Made by a program: the position numbers and the translations under genes. From Cryptomeria japonica (Eukaryota > Streptophyta > Pinopsida > Cupressales > Cupressaceae): a DNA stretch of 25,000 bases. The stretch's first letter is position 1; every line of letters starts with the position of its first letter. The stretch is from positions 32,501 through 57,500 of the forward strand of contig NW_026729170.1 in assembly GCF_030272615.1 (NCBI RefSeq), written 5' to 3'. The notes beneath the pieces were generated by a model. It had not been told where the DNA came from. It saw nothing but the letters and a program-made list of their open reading frames with translations, and did not search any database. Shown piece by piece: positions 1-9,852 of the stretch.

Positions 1-701
1 TCCTCATAGGCAATTCCGCTCTTATCCGGTCACGTTTGTGTGCCCGAATTTCGCAAGGCAACCTCCATGGGACATGGAAAAGACTCGAGAAGAGAGCTCG
101 CTCACGGGAGAGAGAAGCCAAGGAGACCACGAGAGTGCTGAGAGTGGGACAGCGCTGAATAGGCGGGAGAAGCCTGCGCGTATAAACGGAGATATATATC
201 CAATTGCAACGAAGGAACGTGCCAAAGATCGAGAACAATGGCAGAAATGCTAGTAACGTGCACTTCGGGACCAACGCATCACCGGAAGACAACCGCCAAA
301 CATCGAAAGAGTCGCGATGCTCCGCAACCTACGTGCAAAGCGGTCGCACACCGGGTAAGGGAGTGAGAGCCCCAAACATAGCTGGGCGAGGCGCTCACTC
401 CGCTCTTTAATATCTCGTTAATACCGCCAAGGAAATGGCACAAGCACACACACACAAGCATCCTCGGAAGAGGACAGTTCGAGTGACAGGTCAAATCCAA
501 GAGTTCCGAAGACTACCTCCAGGAACAATCGGGAACAAGACCGATTACAAGTCGTCGAGTCTGTTACTGGGCGAACACGAGATGCGCACAGGAAATCGAT
601 CAGCCCTCACAATGGCCCAAGGCCAGAGATCGGACTGCTACGATTTACCCCAACAATCATCGTGCCACTCTTCGCAGAGAGGTGATAGACGCCAACGAGC
701 C
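1..701. other. Non-repetitive left flank, possible distal 35S ETS
   Basis: No gene, RNA or clear repeat can be recognised here. Open frames on both strands are all under about 95 codons and resemble nothing known. The only internal pattern is a short CA-rich run near 443-457 and a small AT-rich stretch near 180-205. The reverse complement of the conserved plant 18S 5' end is not present, so the 18S gene, if the Pol I reading of the locus is right, starts further left. By position this would be the promoter-distal part of the 5' external transcribed spacer. That assignment is inference from context only. Confidence 0.4.
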
Positions 702-1428
702 CGCGCATAGCAATCGAGGTGTAAAAAGGGCGTTGAAGGCAGGAAGCCTGGACGAAAGAGGCTACGAGGTCACCTCGAAGCGGTCTAAGAATCGGGCGCA
801 CTTGGGGCGACTACCAGTGCCAACCCCTTATCCCGCGGTGCGTCCGACACACAGAAATTTCCAAGGCGGCCAAGGAGCCTCCCCGCATAGCAATCGGGGT
901 GTGAGGTTACGGATGCAGCATTGATAGCAATCGAGGTGTGAGGCGAAGGATGCAGAAGTGAGAGCCGAGGGATGTAGCAGAGATAGCAATCGGGGTGTGT
1001 GATGCAGAAGAGATAGCAATCGAGGTGTGCGGTGGGAAGGGCCCAGCAGCCAGAATGCATGAAGCGACGGATGAAGCAGTGATGACAACCGGGCTGTGAG
1101 GAGAGGAGGGATGCAGCCAAGAAAGCAATCAGGGCTCGAGGCAAGGGATGCATCAAGGATAGCAATCATGTTGTGAGGCGAGATTCCAAAGGCTAAACGT
1201 GAGAGGCTGCAGGGTCGACTCAGAGAGGTCTATGCATGTGAGAGGCTGAAAGCAAGGTCGACTCGGAGCGGTCTATGCATCGGGCGCGCTTGGGGCGACT
1301 ACCAGTGCCAACCCCTTATCCCGCGACGCGTCCGACAAAGAGAACGTTCCAAGGCGGCAGAGGAGGTTACCAGCCGAAGGATGCAGTAGCAATAACAGGT
1401 ATAGTTCCGCGGCGGCCGAGAAGACTCA
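702..1428. repeat. Degenerate left edge of the 188-bp satellite
   Basis: Recognisable pieces of the 188-bp monomer appear at 793-895 and 1281-1350 (GCGCTTGGGGCGACTACC, CCCCTTATCCCGCG). They are separated by sequence built from short irregular repeats of one fragment of the monomer, AGCAATCGGGGTGTGAGG. That fragment recurs near 709, 887, 927, 985, 1014, 1124 and 1159 at 29-110-bp spacing. This is how the edge of a satellite array commonly looks: old, diverged and scrambled monomers that no longer exchange with the core. Confidence 0.85.
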
Positions 1429-4400
1429 CCGCATAGGAATCGGGATGCGAGGCGAGGGATGCGGCGGGAAGGCCCCGACGGCTAAACGGAAGAGGCTGCA
1501 GGGCCGCCTCGGAATGGTCCAAGCATCGGATGCGATTGGGACGACTACCAGTGCCAACCCCTTATCCCGCGATGCGTCCGATACACAGATAGTTCCAAGG
1601 CGGCCGAGGAGCCTCACCGCATATCAATCGGGGTGCGAGGCGAGGGATGGGGCGGGAAGGCCCCAACGGCTAGACGGAAGAGGCTTCAGGGCCACCTCGG
1701 AATGGTCCAAGCATCGGACGCGCTTGGGGCGACTGCCAGTGCCAACCCCTTATCCCGCGATGCGTCCGATACACAGATGGTTCCAAGGCGGCCGAGGAGC
1801 CTCACCGCATAGCAATCGGGGGTGCGAGGCGAGGGATGGGGCGGGAAGGCCCCAACGGCTAGACGGAAGAGGCTTCAGGGCCGCCTAGGAATGGTCCAAG
1901 CATCGGACACGCTTGGGGCGACTACCAGTGACAGCCCCCTATCCCGCGATGCGTCCGATACGAAGATGGTTCCAAGGCGGCCGAGGAGCCTCACCGCATA
2001 GCAATCGGGGTGCGAGGTGGGGGATGCGGCGAGATGGCCCCAACGGCTAGACGGAAGAGGCCACAGGGCCGCGTCGGAATAGTCCAAGCATCGGACGCGC
2101 TTGGGGCGACTACCAGTGACAACCCCTTATCCCGCGATGCGTCCGATACGAAGATAGTTCCAAGGCGGCCGAGGAGCCTCACCGCATAGCAATCGGGGTG
2201 CGAGGTGGGGGATGCGGCGAGATGGCCCCAACGGCTAGACGGAAGAGGCTGCAGGGCCGCCTCGGAATAGTCCAAGCATCGGACGCGCTTGGGGCCACTA
2301 CCAGTGACAACCCCTTATCCCGCAATGCGTCCGATACGAAGATAGTTCCAAGGCGGCCGAAGAGCCTCACCGCATAGCAATCGGGGTGCGAGGTGGGGGA
2401 TGCGGCGAGATGGCCCCAACGGCTAGACGGAAGAGGCCACAGGGCCGCCTCGGAATAGTCCAAGCATCGGACGCGCTTGGGGCGACTACCAGTGACAACC
2501 CCTTATCCCGCGATGCGTCCGATACGAAGATAGTTCCCAGGCGGCCGAGGAGCCTCACCGCATAGCAATCGGGGTGCGAGGCGAGGGATGCGGCGAGATG
2601 GCCCCAAAGGCTAGACGGAAGAGGCTGCAGGGCTGCCTCGGAATAGTCCAAGCATCGGACGCGCTTGGGGCGACTACCACTGCCAACCCCTTATCCCGCG
2701 ATGCGTTCGATACACAGATAGTTCCGAGGCGGCCGAGGAGGTGGGGGATGCAGCGAGATGGCCCCAACGGCTAGACGGAAGAGGCTGCAGGGCCGCCTCG
2801 GAATAGTCCAAGCATCGGACGCGCTTGGGGCGACTACCAGTGACAACCCCTTATCCCGCGATGCGTCCGATACACAGATAGTTCCGAGGCGGCCAAGGAG
2901 CCTCACCGCATAGCAATCGTGGTGCGAGGTGGGGGATGCGGCGAGATGGCCCCAACGGCTAGACGGAAGAGGCTGCAGGGCCGCCTCGGAATGGTCCAAG
3001 CATCGGATGCGCTTGGGGCGACTACCACTGCCAACCCCTTATCCCGCGATGCGTCCGATACACAGATAGTTCCAAGGCGGCCGAGGAGCCTCACAGCATA
3101 GCAATCAGGGTGCGAGGCGAGGGATGCGGCGAGAAAGCCCCAACGGCTAGAGGGAAGAGGCTTCAGGTCCGCCTCGGAATGGTCCAAGCATCGGACGCGC
3201 TTGGGGCGACTACCAGTGACAACCCCTTATCCCGCGACGCGTCCGATACACAGATAGTTCCAAGGCGGCCGAGGAGCCTCACCGCATAGCAATCGGGGTG
3301 CGAGGCGAGGGATGCGGCGAGAAGGACCCAACGGCTACACGGAAGAGGCTTCGGGGCCGCCTCGGAATGGTCCAAGCATCGGACGCGCTTGGGGCGACTA
3401 CCAGTGACAACCCCTTATCCCGCGACGCGTCCGATACACAGATAGTTCCAAGGCGGCCGAGGAGCCTCACCGCATAGCAATCGGGGTGCGAGGCGAGGGA
3501 TGCGGCGAGAAGGACCCAACGGCTACACGGAAGAGGCTTCGGGGCCGCCTCGGAATGGTCCAAGCATCGGACGCGCTTGGGGCGACTACCAGTGACAACC
3601 CCTTATCCCGCGACGCGTCCGATACACAGATAGTTCCAAGGCGGCCGAGGAGCCTCACCGCATAGCAATCGGGGTGCGAGGCGAGGGATGCGGCGAGAAG
3701 GACCCAACGGCTAGACGGAAGAGGCTTCGGGTCCGCCTCGGAATGGTCCAAGCATCGGACGCGCTTGGGGCGACTACCAGTGACAACCCCTTATCCCGCG
3801 ACGCGTCCGATACACAGATAGTTCCAAGGCGGCCGAGGAGCCTCACCGCATAGCAATCGGGGTGCGAGGCGAGGGATGCGGCGAGAAGGACCCAACGGCT
3901 AGACGGAAGAGGCTTCGGGTCCGCCTCGGAATGGTCCAAGCATCGGACGCGCTTGGGGCGACTACCAGTGACAACCCCTTATCCCGCGACGCGTCCGATA
4001 CACAGATAGTTCCAAGGCGGCCGAGGAGCCTCACCGCATAGCAATCGGGGTGCGAGGCGAGGGATGCGGCGAGAAGGACCCAACGGCTAGACGGAAGAGG
4101 CTTCGGGTCCGCCTCGGAATGGTCCAAGCATCGGACGCGCTTGGGGCGACTACCAGTGACAACCCCTTATCCCGCGACGCGTCCGATACACAGATAGTTC
4201 CGAGGCGGCCGAGGAGCCTCACCGCATAGCAATCGGGGTGCGAGGCGAAGGATGCGGCGAGAAGGACCCAACGGCTAGACGGAAGAGGCTTCGGGTCCGC
4301 CTCGGAATGGTCTAAGCATCGGACGCGCTTGGGGCGACTACCAGTGACAACCCCTTATCCCGCGACGCGTCCGATACACAGATAGTTCCAAGGCGGCCGA

Positions 4401-5365
4401 GGAGCCTCACCGCATAGCAATCGGGGTGCGAGGCGAGGGATGCGGCGAGAAGGACCCAACGGCTAGACGGAAGAGGCTTCAGGGCCGCCTCGGAATGGTC
4501 CAAGCATCGAACGCGCTTGGGGCGACTACCAGTGACAACCCCTTATCCCGCGACGCGTCCGATACACAGATAGTTCCGAGGCGGCCGAGGAGCCTCACCG
4601 CATAGCAATCGGGGTGCGAGGCGAGGGATGCGGCGAGAAGGACCCAACGGCTAGACGGAAGAGGCTTCAGGGCCGCCTCGGAATGGTCCAAGCATCGGAC
4701 GCGCTTGGGGCGACTACCAGTGACAACCCCTTATCCCGCGACGCGTCCGATACACAGATAGTTCCGAGGCGGCCGAGGAGCCTCACCGCATAGCAATCGG
4801 GGTGCGAGGCGAGGGATGCGGCGAGAAGGACCCAACGGCTAGACGGAAGAGGCTTCAGGGCCGCCTCGGAATGGTCCAAGCATCGGACGCGCTTGGGGCG
4901 ACTACCAATGACAACCCCTTATCCCGCGACGCGTCCGATACACAGATAGTTCCGAGGCGGCCGAGGAGCCTCACCGCATAGCAATCGGGGTGCGAGGCGA
5001 GGGATGCGGCGAGAAGGACCCAACGGCTAGACGGAAGAGGCTTCAGGGCCGCCTCGGAATGGTCCAAGCATCGGACGCGCTTGGGGCGACTACCAGTGAC
5101 AACCCCTTATCCCGCGACGCGTCCGATACACAGATAGTTCCGAGGCGGCCGAGGAGCCTCACCGCATAGCAATCGGGGTGCGAGGCGAGGGATGCGGCGA
5201 GAAGGACCCAACGGCTAGACGGAAGAGGCTTCAGGGCCGCCTCGGAATGGTCCAAGCATCGGACGCGCTTGGGGCGACTACCGTTGCCAACCCCTTATCC
5301 CGCGATGCGTCTGATACACAGATAGTTCCGAGGCGGCCGAGGAGCCTCACCGCATAGCAATCGGG
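1429..5365. repeat. 188-bp tandem satellite, 21 regular monomers
   Basis: The word GCGCTTGGGGCGAC (or a close variant) recurs at 1532, 1720, 1909, 2097, 2285, 2473, 2661, 2821 and then every 188 bp to 5265. Two length variants stand out: one extra G near 1820 gives a 189-bp monomer, and a 28-bp deletion near 2721 gives a 160-bp monomer. Other monomer landmarks are CCCCTTATCCCGCGA, CAAGGCGGCCGAGGAGCC, GCATAGCAATCGGGG and ACGGCTAGACGGAAGAGG. The period is not a multiple of three, so the 60-94-residue open frames that recur on the - strand are by-products and not genes. In the Pol I reading, the whole array lies inside the 35S 5' ETS. Confidence 0.97.
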
Positions 5366-5610
5366 TTGCGAGGCAGATTATTGGGAAGGGAACCCCCTGG
5401 GATGCGGCTCAAGCAGTGCCCAAAGGGACTGGAATGCGGAATCACATCGAGAGACCCAAATGCTATACGAGGGCTCAAATCGAATTATCGATTTGGCCAC
5501 GACATGGACGCATCGGAACGACTACCTTTGCCGAACCACTCGCAATTGCATCCATACCGAAACCAATAGACATTTCCGTTAGAGCCCTCGCATAGCATTC
5601 GGGAATCTCG

Positions 5611-5704
5611 CATGCCCCTCTAAATCGACCAATGCTGGCGCTCAATGAAAATCCGAGCGCTACCACCGTTCGAGCGCCAGCATTGGTCGAGTTAGAGGGG
5701 CACG
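5611..5704 (-). other. Near-perfect 33-bp inverted repeat (hairpin), module A1
   Basis: Arms 5611-5643 and 5672-5704 match at 31 of 33 positions around a 28-nt loop. The central 17 bp (5625-5641 with 5674-5690) is perfect. It begins about 30 bp from the TATATAGGGG core at 5739-5727, on the side that would be transcribed in a leftward 35S transcript, so it would form near the 5' end of the pre-rRNA. Homologous, weaker hairpins occupy the same place in the next two modules. Confidence 0.9.
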
Positions 5705-5726
5705 GGGGAGAATGCTCCAGTCAACA

Positions 5727-5739
5727 CCTCCCCTATATA
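5727..5739 (-). promoter_or_regulatory. Putative 35S Pol I core promoter, gene-proximal copy (A1)
   Basis: The - strand reads TATATAGGGGAGG, matching the plant Pol I core consensus TATATA(A/G)GGG(G); in that family transcription starts at the last A of TATATA or next to it, here about 5734. Of the 13 copies in the window this is the leftmost, so it is the best candidate for the gene promoter of a leftward 35S unit, with the hairpin and the 188-bp satellite downstream. The alternative is a + strand TATATAAG box for Pol II. The conserved G-run on the - strand side favours Pol I. Confidence 0.6.
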
Positions 5740-6110
5740 AGTTATTTGTCCGATTCTCGCACAACCGTAGTCTGCCTCGTCGAATCAAACAACGGTCCCA
5801 GATTCCGACTTCCGTTCCGTAGAGACCCAAAAGCTAGATGGAGGCTCGCAAGAAAGAGAGTCGGCGCATAGCAATCGGGTTTCTCGAACGTTTAGGGACC
5901 GAGCTCACTTGCGGATAGGGCAAAATCCGCCAAGCAACCCAAAAGCTAGACGGGGGCTCGAATCGAATCGCCTAGGCGGCCACAACAACGACGTGTTGGA
6001 TCGACTACCAGTGCCAAACCATTCAGCAAGACTAGTCTGTGTCGAGGCCGGATAGAGATTCTCAGAGAGCGCCCGCATAGCATTTAGGAGACCTGCCGCG
6101 TCCCTCACAC

Positions 6111-6179
6111 TCGACAAATGGTGGTGCACGTTTATAAATCCGAGCGATCCCAACCCTTTCAAGCACCAACATCGGTCGA
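6111..6179 (-). other. Hairpin, module A2
   Basis: Arms 6111-6127 and 6163-6179 pair at 14 of 17 positions with a 35-nt loop. They occupy the same place relative to the promoter core as the hairpin at 5611-5704. The pair at arm position 15 has changed from C-G (module A1) to T-A here, which keeps pairing. Confidence 0.75.
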
Positions 6180-6216
6180 GATAGAGGGGCACGGAGGGGG
6201 CTGCGTGAGACAACAC

Positions 6217-6229
6217 AGTCCCCTATATA
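6217..6229 (-). promoter_or_regulatory. Putative spacer promoter core A2
   Basis: The - strand reads TATATAGGGGACT. It is the only copy in which the distal GAGG has changed, so it may be weakened. The upstream context (ACTTATATA, GGACAAATAAC) is intact. Confidence 0.45.
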
Positions 6230-6551
6230 AGTTATTTGTCCGATTCTCACACATCCGAAGAATGGTCATCAAATCGGACAACAGCCCAAACTTCCGACTT
6301 CCGTCCCAGAAAGCCCAAGAGCTATCTAAAACGTTCATGGCCGGAACTCGATCGCGGCTATACCAGTCCGCCAAGCAACCCAAAAGCTAGACTGGAGCTC
6401 TAGTCGAATCACCTCTGTGGCCATTGCAAGGACGTGTTGGAGCGACTACCATTGCCGAACCATTCCGCAGGTCGAGTCCATACCAAGGCCGCATAGAGAT
6501 TCACGATGAGCTCCTGCATAGCAATCAGGAGACTTGCCGTGTCCATCACAA

Positions 6552-6619
6552 TCGATAAATCCTGGTGCAAGATTTTTGCATCCGAGCGCTCCAACCAGTC
6601 GAGCACCAGCATCAATCGA
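6552..6619 (-). other. Hairpin, module A3
   Basis: Arms 6552-6568 and 6603-6619 pair at 14 of 17 positions with a 34-nt loop. Two pairs differ from module A1 in a compensatory way: arm position 5 is T-A instead of C-G, and arm position 15 is T-A instead of C-G. Confidence 0.75.
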
Positions 6620-6657
6620 CATAAACGGGCACGGGGGGAGGATGCTCGAGAACACTA

Positions 6658-6670
6658 CCTCCCCTATATA
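6658..6670 (-). promoter_or_regulatory. Putative spacer promoter core A3
   Basis: The core TATATAGGGGAGG is intact and is followed by GTAGTG on the - strand, where most other copies have TGTT. It is the last class A promoter. On its upstream (right) side lies the 38-56-bp GGTCATCGGACCC repeat array. Confidence 0.5.
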
Positions 6671-6745
6671 AGTTATTTGTCCGATTCTCAAGCAGCCGAA
6701 GTCTGGTCATCGAATCGGGTCAAAGACCACAACTTCCGACTTTAC

Positions 6746-7130
6746 CCACAATGCAAGTCATCGAATCGAACATCGGCCCCCGAGTCGGACTCCATGCGTA
6801 TGTCAGGTCATCGGACCCAAATTCCGCCTTCCTGCGCATGGCGGGCCATCAATATCAACTCGGTCATCGGACCCAAACTCCGCCTTTTTGCGTATGGCAC
6901 GCCTTCAAATCGGTCATCGGACCCAAATTCCGCCTTCCTGTGCATGGCGGGCCATCAACATCAACTCGGTCATCGGACCCAAATTCCGCCTTTCTGCGCA
7001 TGGCACGCCATCAACTCGGTCATCGGACCCAAATTCCGCCTTCCTGCGCATGGCAGGTCATCGGACACAAATTCAGACCTCGCCAATATGCCTACGTATC
7101 GAATCGGTCATCGGACCCAACTTCCGACTT
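6746..7130. repeat. Short tandem repeats with GGTCATCGGACCCAAATTCC
   Basis: The word GGTCATCGGACCCAA (one copy with GGACACAA) starts at 6806, 6862, 6912, 6968, 7018, 7056 and 7106, at spacings of 56, 50, 56, 50, 38 and 50 bp. Between copies are variants of CGCCTTCCTGCGCATGGC. Two copies of the same word persist in every 311-bp module to the right, so this block is an amplified fragment of that module. It is stop-poor in several frames, which explains open frames of 200-250 codons across it. Confidence 0.9.
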
Positions 7131-7202
7131 CATCCATACTGTAGGGTCTTTGAGGTTGGCGCGGTGCGCTCAACCCAGGGAGTCGACCCATCGAAGCATA
7201 CA

Positions 7203-7215
7203 CCTCCCCTATATA
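7203..7215 (-). promoter_or_regulatory. Putative spacer promoter core B1
   Basis: TATATAGGGGAGG on the - strand. The GGGTCTTTGAGG element of its module lies about 60 bp away on the downstream (left) side, at 7144-7155. Confidence 0.5.
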
Positions 7216-7513
7216 AGCTATTTGTCCGATTCCCACACCTGTGTAGTTTGCACCTCTGACCAGGACATCGACCCCAACTTCCGAACTCGACTGCAACGAC
7301 GGCACCAGCGCCTTGGTGCGCACCTTGCGACGCACAGTCCCAACATTCGCCTTCCTGCACATGGCAGGTCATCGGACCCAAATTCCGACCTCGCGAGTAT
7401 GCCTACATATCGAATCGGTCATCGGACCCAACTTCCGACTTCATCCATACCGTAGGGTCTTTGAGGTTGGCGCGGTGCGCTCAACCCGGGGAGTCGACCC
7501 AACGAAGCATACA

Positions 7514-7526
7514 CCTCCCCTATATA
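7514..7526 (-). promoter_or_regulatory. Putative spacer promoter core B2
   Basis: Intact TATATAGGGGAGG, exactly 311 bp from B1. The flanks are almost unchanged over the whole module. Confidence 0.5.
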
Positions 7527-7824
7527 AGCTATTTGTCCGATTCCCACACCTGTGTAGTTTGCACCTCCGATCAAGACATCGACCCCAACTTCCGAACTCG
7601 CCTCCAACGACCGAACCAGCGCCTTGGTGCGCACCTTGCAACGCACAGTGCCAACATTCGCCTTCCTGCACGTGGCAGGTCATCGGACCCAAATTCCGAC
7701 CTCGCGAGTATGCCTACATATCGAATCGGTCATCGGACCCAACTTCCGACTTCATCCATACCGTAGGGTCTTTGAGGTTGGCGCGGTGCGCTCAACCCGG
7801 GGAGTCGACCCAACGAAGCATACA

Positions 7825-7837
7825 CCTCCCCTATATA
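7825..7837 (-). promoter_or_regulatory. Putative spacer promoter core B3
   Basis: Intact TATATAGGGGAGG, exactly 311 bp from B2. Confidence 0.5.
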
Positions 7838-8135
7838 AGCTATTTGTCCGATTCCCACACCTGTGTAGCTTGCACCTCCGATCAGGACATCGACCCCAAC
7901 TTCCGAACTCGACTAAAAAGACCGCACCAGCGCCTTGGTGTGCACCTTGCAACGCACAGTGTCAACATTCGCCTTCCTGCACATGGCAGGTCATCGGACC
8001 CAAATTCCGACCTCATGAGCATACCTACTAATCGAATTGGTCATCGGACCCAACTTCCGACTTCATCCATACCGTAGGGTCTTTGAGGTTGGCGCGGTGC
8101 GCTCAACCTGGGGAGTCGACCCATCGAAGCATACA

Positions 8136-8148
8136 CCTCCCCTATATA
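8136..8148 (-). promoter_or_regulatory. Putative spacer promoter core B4
   Basis: Intact TATATAGGGGAGG, 311 bp from B3. On its upstream side the palindromic minisatellite at 8250-8878 separates it from the next promoter by 869 bp. Confidence 0.5.
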
Positions 8149-8249
8149 AGCTATTTGTCCGATTCCGACACCTGTGTAGTTTGCACCTCCGCTCAGGACA
8201 TCGACCCCAACTTCCGAACTCGCCTGCAACGACCGAACCAGCGCCTTGG

Positions 8250-8878
8250 TGCGCACCAAAAGTGCGCACTTTTGGAGGGCACTTTTGTGCGCTCCAAAGG
8301 TGCGCACTTTTGGAGGGCACTTTTCTGCGCTCCAAAGGTGCGCACTTTTGGAGGGCACTTTTTGGAGGGCACTTTTCTGCGCTCCAAAGGTGCGCACTTT
8401 TGGAGGGCACTTTTTGGAGGGCACTTTTCTGCGCTCCAAAGGTGCGCACTTTTGGAGGGCACTTTTTGGAGGGCACTTTTCTGCGCTCCAAAGGTGCGCA
8501 CTTTTGGAGGGCACTTTTTGGAGGGCACTTTTCTGCGCTCCAAAGGTGCGCACTTTTGGAGGGCACTTTTTGGAGGGCACTTTTCTGCGCTCCAAAGGTG
8601 CGCACTTTTGGAGGGCACTTTTCTGCGCTCCAAAGGTGCGCACTTTTGGAGGGCACTTTTTGGAGGGCACTTTTCTGCGCTCCAAAGGTGCGCACTTTTG
8701 GAGGGCACTTTTTGGAGGGCACTTTTCTGCGCTCCAAAGGTGCGCACTTTTGGAGGGCACTTTTTGGAGGGCACTTTTCTGCGCTCCAAAGGTGCGCACT
8801 TTTGGAGGGCACTTTTGTGCACTCCAAAGGTGCGCACTTTTGGAGGGCACTTTTCCTGTGCTCCAAAGGTGCACACCT
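8250..8878. repeat. Palindromic 38/52-bp minisatellite centred on GTGCGCAC
   Basis: The 8-bp palindrome GTGCGCAC starts at 8262, 8300, 8338, 8390, 8442, 8494, 8546, 8598, 8636, 8688, 8740, 8792 and 8830, with a variant GTGCACAC at 8869. Units are 38 bp (four), 52 bp (eight) and one of 39 bp. The 52-bp form differs by a second 14-bp TTTTTGGAGGGCAC block. Around the core, CCAAAGGTGCGCACTTTTGG is a near-perfect 20-bp palindrome. Neither period is a multiple of three and all frames on both strands stay open, so the 200-340-codon frames here are not genes. The array sits inside a promoter module, after the GCGCCTTGGTGCGCACC word that ends each 311-bp unit. Confidence 0.96.
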
Positions 8879-9004
8879 AGGTGAGCACCTTCGACCACAC
8901 CTTGTAGCACACCAAACTCTGACTTTCGACTTCATCCGCAATGCAGGGTCTTTGAGGTTGGCGCAATGCGCACAACCAGGGGAGTCGACCCATCAAACCC
9001 AACA

Positions 9005-9017
9005 CCTCCCCTATATA
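9005..9017 (-). promoter_or_regulatory. Putative spacer promoter core B5
   Basis: Intact TATATAGGGGAGG; first core to the right of the palindromic minisatellite. Confidence 0.5.
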
Positions 9018-9161
9018 AGCTATTTGTCTGATTCTCATACATGCGTAGCCTGCAGGAGCAATTAGGACATCGACCCCAACTTTCGGCTTCTAAACAAAAA
9101 CAAGGTCTTTGAGGTTGGTGTAATGCGAACAACTAGGGGAGTCAACCCATCAAACCCAACA

Positions 9162-9174
9162 CCTCCCCTATATA
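9162..9174 (-). promoter_or_regulatory. Putative spacer promoter core B6
   Basis: Intact core, 157 bp from B5; its module has GCGAACAACTAGGGG in place of GCGCACAACCAGGGG. Confidence 0.5.
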
Positions 9175-9318
9175 AGCTATTTGTCTGATTCTCATACATG
9201 TGTAGTCTACAGGAGCAATTAGGACATCGACCCCAACTTTTGACTTCTTAACGAAAACAAGGTCTTTGAGGTTGACGTAATGCGCACAACCAGGGGAGTC
9301 GACCCATCAAACCCAACA

Positions 9319-9331
9319 CCTCCCCTATATA
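9319..9331 (-). promoter_or_regulatory. Putative spacer promoter core B7
   Basis: Intact core, 157 bp from B6, with TTTGTCCGATT rather than the TTTGTCTGATT of its neighbours. Confidence 0.5.
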
Positions 9332-9475
9332 AGCTATTTGTCCGATTCTCATACATGTGTAGCCTGCAGGAGCCATTAGGACATTGACCCCAACTTTTGA
9401 CTTCTTAACGAAAACAAGGTCTTTGAGGTTGGCGTAATGCGCACAACCAAGGGAGTTGACCCATCAAACCCAACA

Positions 9476-9488
9476 CCTCCCCTATATA
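9476..9488 (-). promoter_or_regulatory. Putative spacer promoter core B8
   Basis: Intact core, 157 bp from B7. The 63-bp module insertion lies on its upstream (right) side. Confidence 0.5.
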
Positions 9489-9695
9489 AGCTATTTGTCT
9501 GATTCTCATACATGTGTAGCCTGCAACAACGATTAGGACATCCACCCCAACTTCTGAATTCGTCTGCGTTGACCGCACCAAAGGTGCACGCCTTGGTGCT
9601 CACCAAAATCCGACTTCCGACTTCTTCTGCTATGCGGGGTCTTTGAGGTTGGCGCAGTGCGCACAACCAGGGGAGTCAACCCACCGAATGCAACA

Positions 9696-9708
9696 CCTCC
9701 CCTATATA
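9696..9708 (-). promoter_or_regulatory. Putative spacer promoter core B9
   Basis: Intact core, 220 bp from B8 because of the extra 63 bp between them. Confidence 0.5.
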
Positions 9709-9852
9709 AGCTATTTGTCTGATTCTCATACATGCGTAGACTGCAGCAATGATTAGGACATCCACCCCAACTTTTGACTTCTTAAACAAGACAGGGTCTT
9801 TGAAGTTGGTGCAGTGCACACAACCAGGGGAGTCGACCCATCAAACGCAACA

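Larger units (their letters stand above)
5366..6745 (-). repeat. Three class A promoter modules (spacing 490 and 441 bp)
   Basis: Three diverged copies of one module follow each other, with TATATAA boxes (+ strand) at 5734, 6224 and 6665. Read on the - strand, each has the promoter core, then a hairpin about 25-35 bp downstream, then a segment homologous to the 188-bp satellite monomer (about 5454-5603, 5939-6085 and 6377-6530). That segment includes CCCAAAAGCTAGACGG, CGACTACCAGTGCC and GCATAGCA. On the upstream side all three share ACTTATTTGTCCGATTCT-like sequence. These modules lack the GGGTCTTTGAGG element found in the class B modules further right. Confidence 0.8.
7045..8258 (-). repeat. 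311-bp class B promoter array (about 3.9 copies)
   Basis: The landmark GCGCCTTGGTG recurs at 7309, 7620, 7931 and 8242, an exact 311-bp period. Each unit has two GGTCATCGGACCCAA words, CCCAACTTCCGACTTC, GTAGGGTCTTTGAGGTTGG and a CCTCCCCTATATAAGC core. The first unit is partial. Copies are nearly identical, with a few substitutions such as TGTGTAGTTTGC versus TGTGTAGCTTGC. The array is the larger relative of the 157-bp array further right. Confidence 0.95.

Noticed and set aside
1-701. Possible 18S 5' end or protein gene at the left edge
   Set aside because: The conserved 18S start is not found on either strand and the open frames are short and unrecognisable.
1991-5255. Recurrent 94-residue minus-strand open frames every 188 bp
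   Set aside because: Each spans about one and a half monomers and ends because the frame shifts at each monomer; no start context or family resemblance.
8037-9065. Open frames of 200-340 codons over the 38/52-bp minisatellite
   Set aside because: The period is not a multiple of three and frames are open on both strands, so the translated pattern only mirrors the palindromic DNA repeat.
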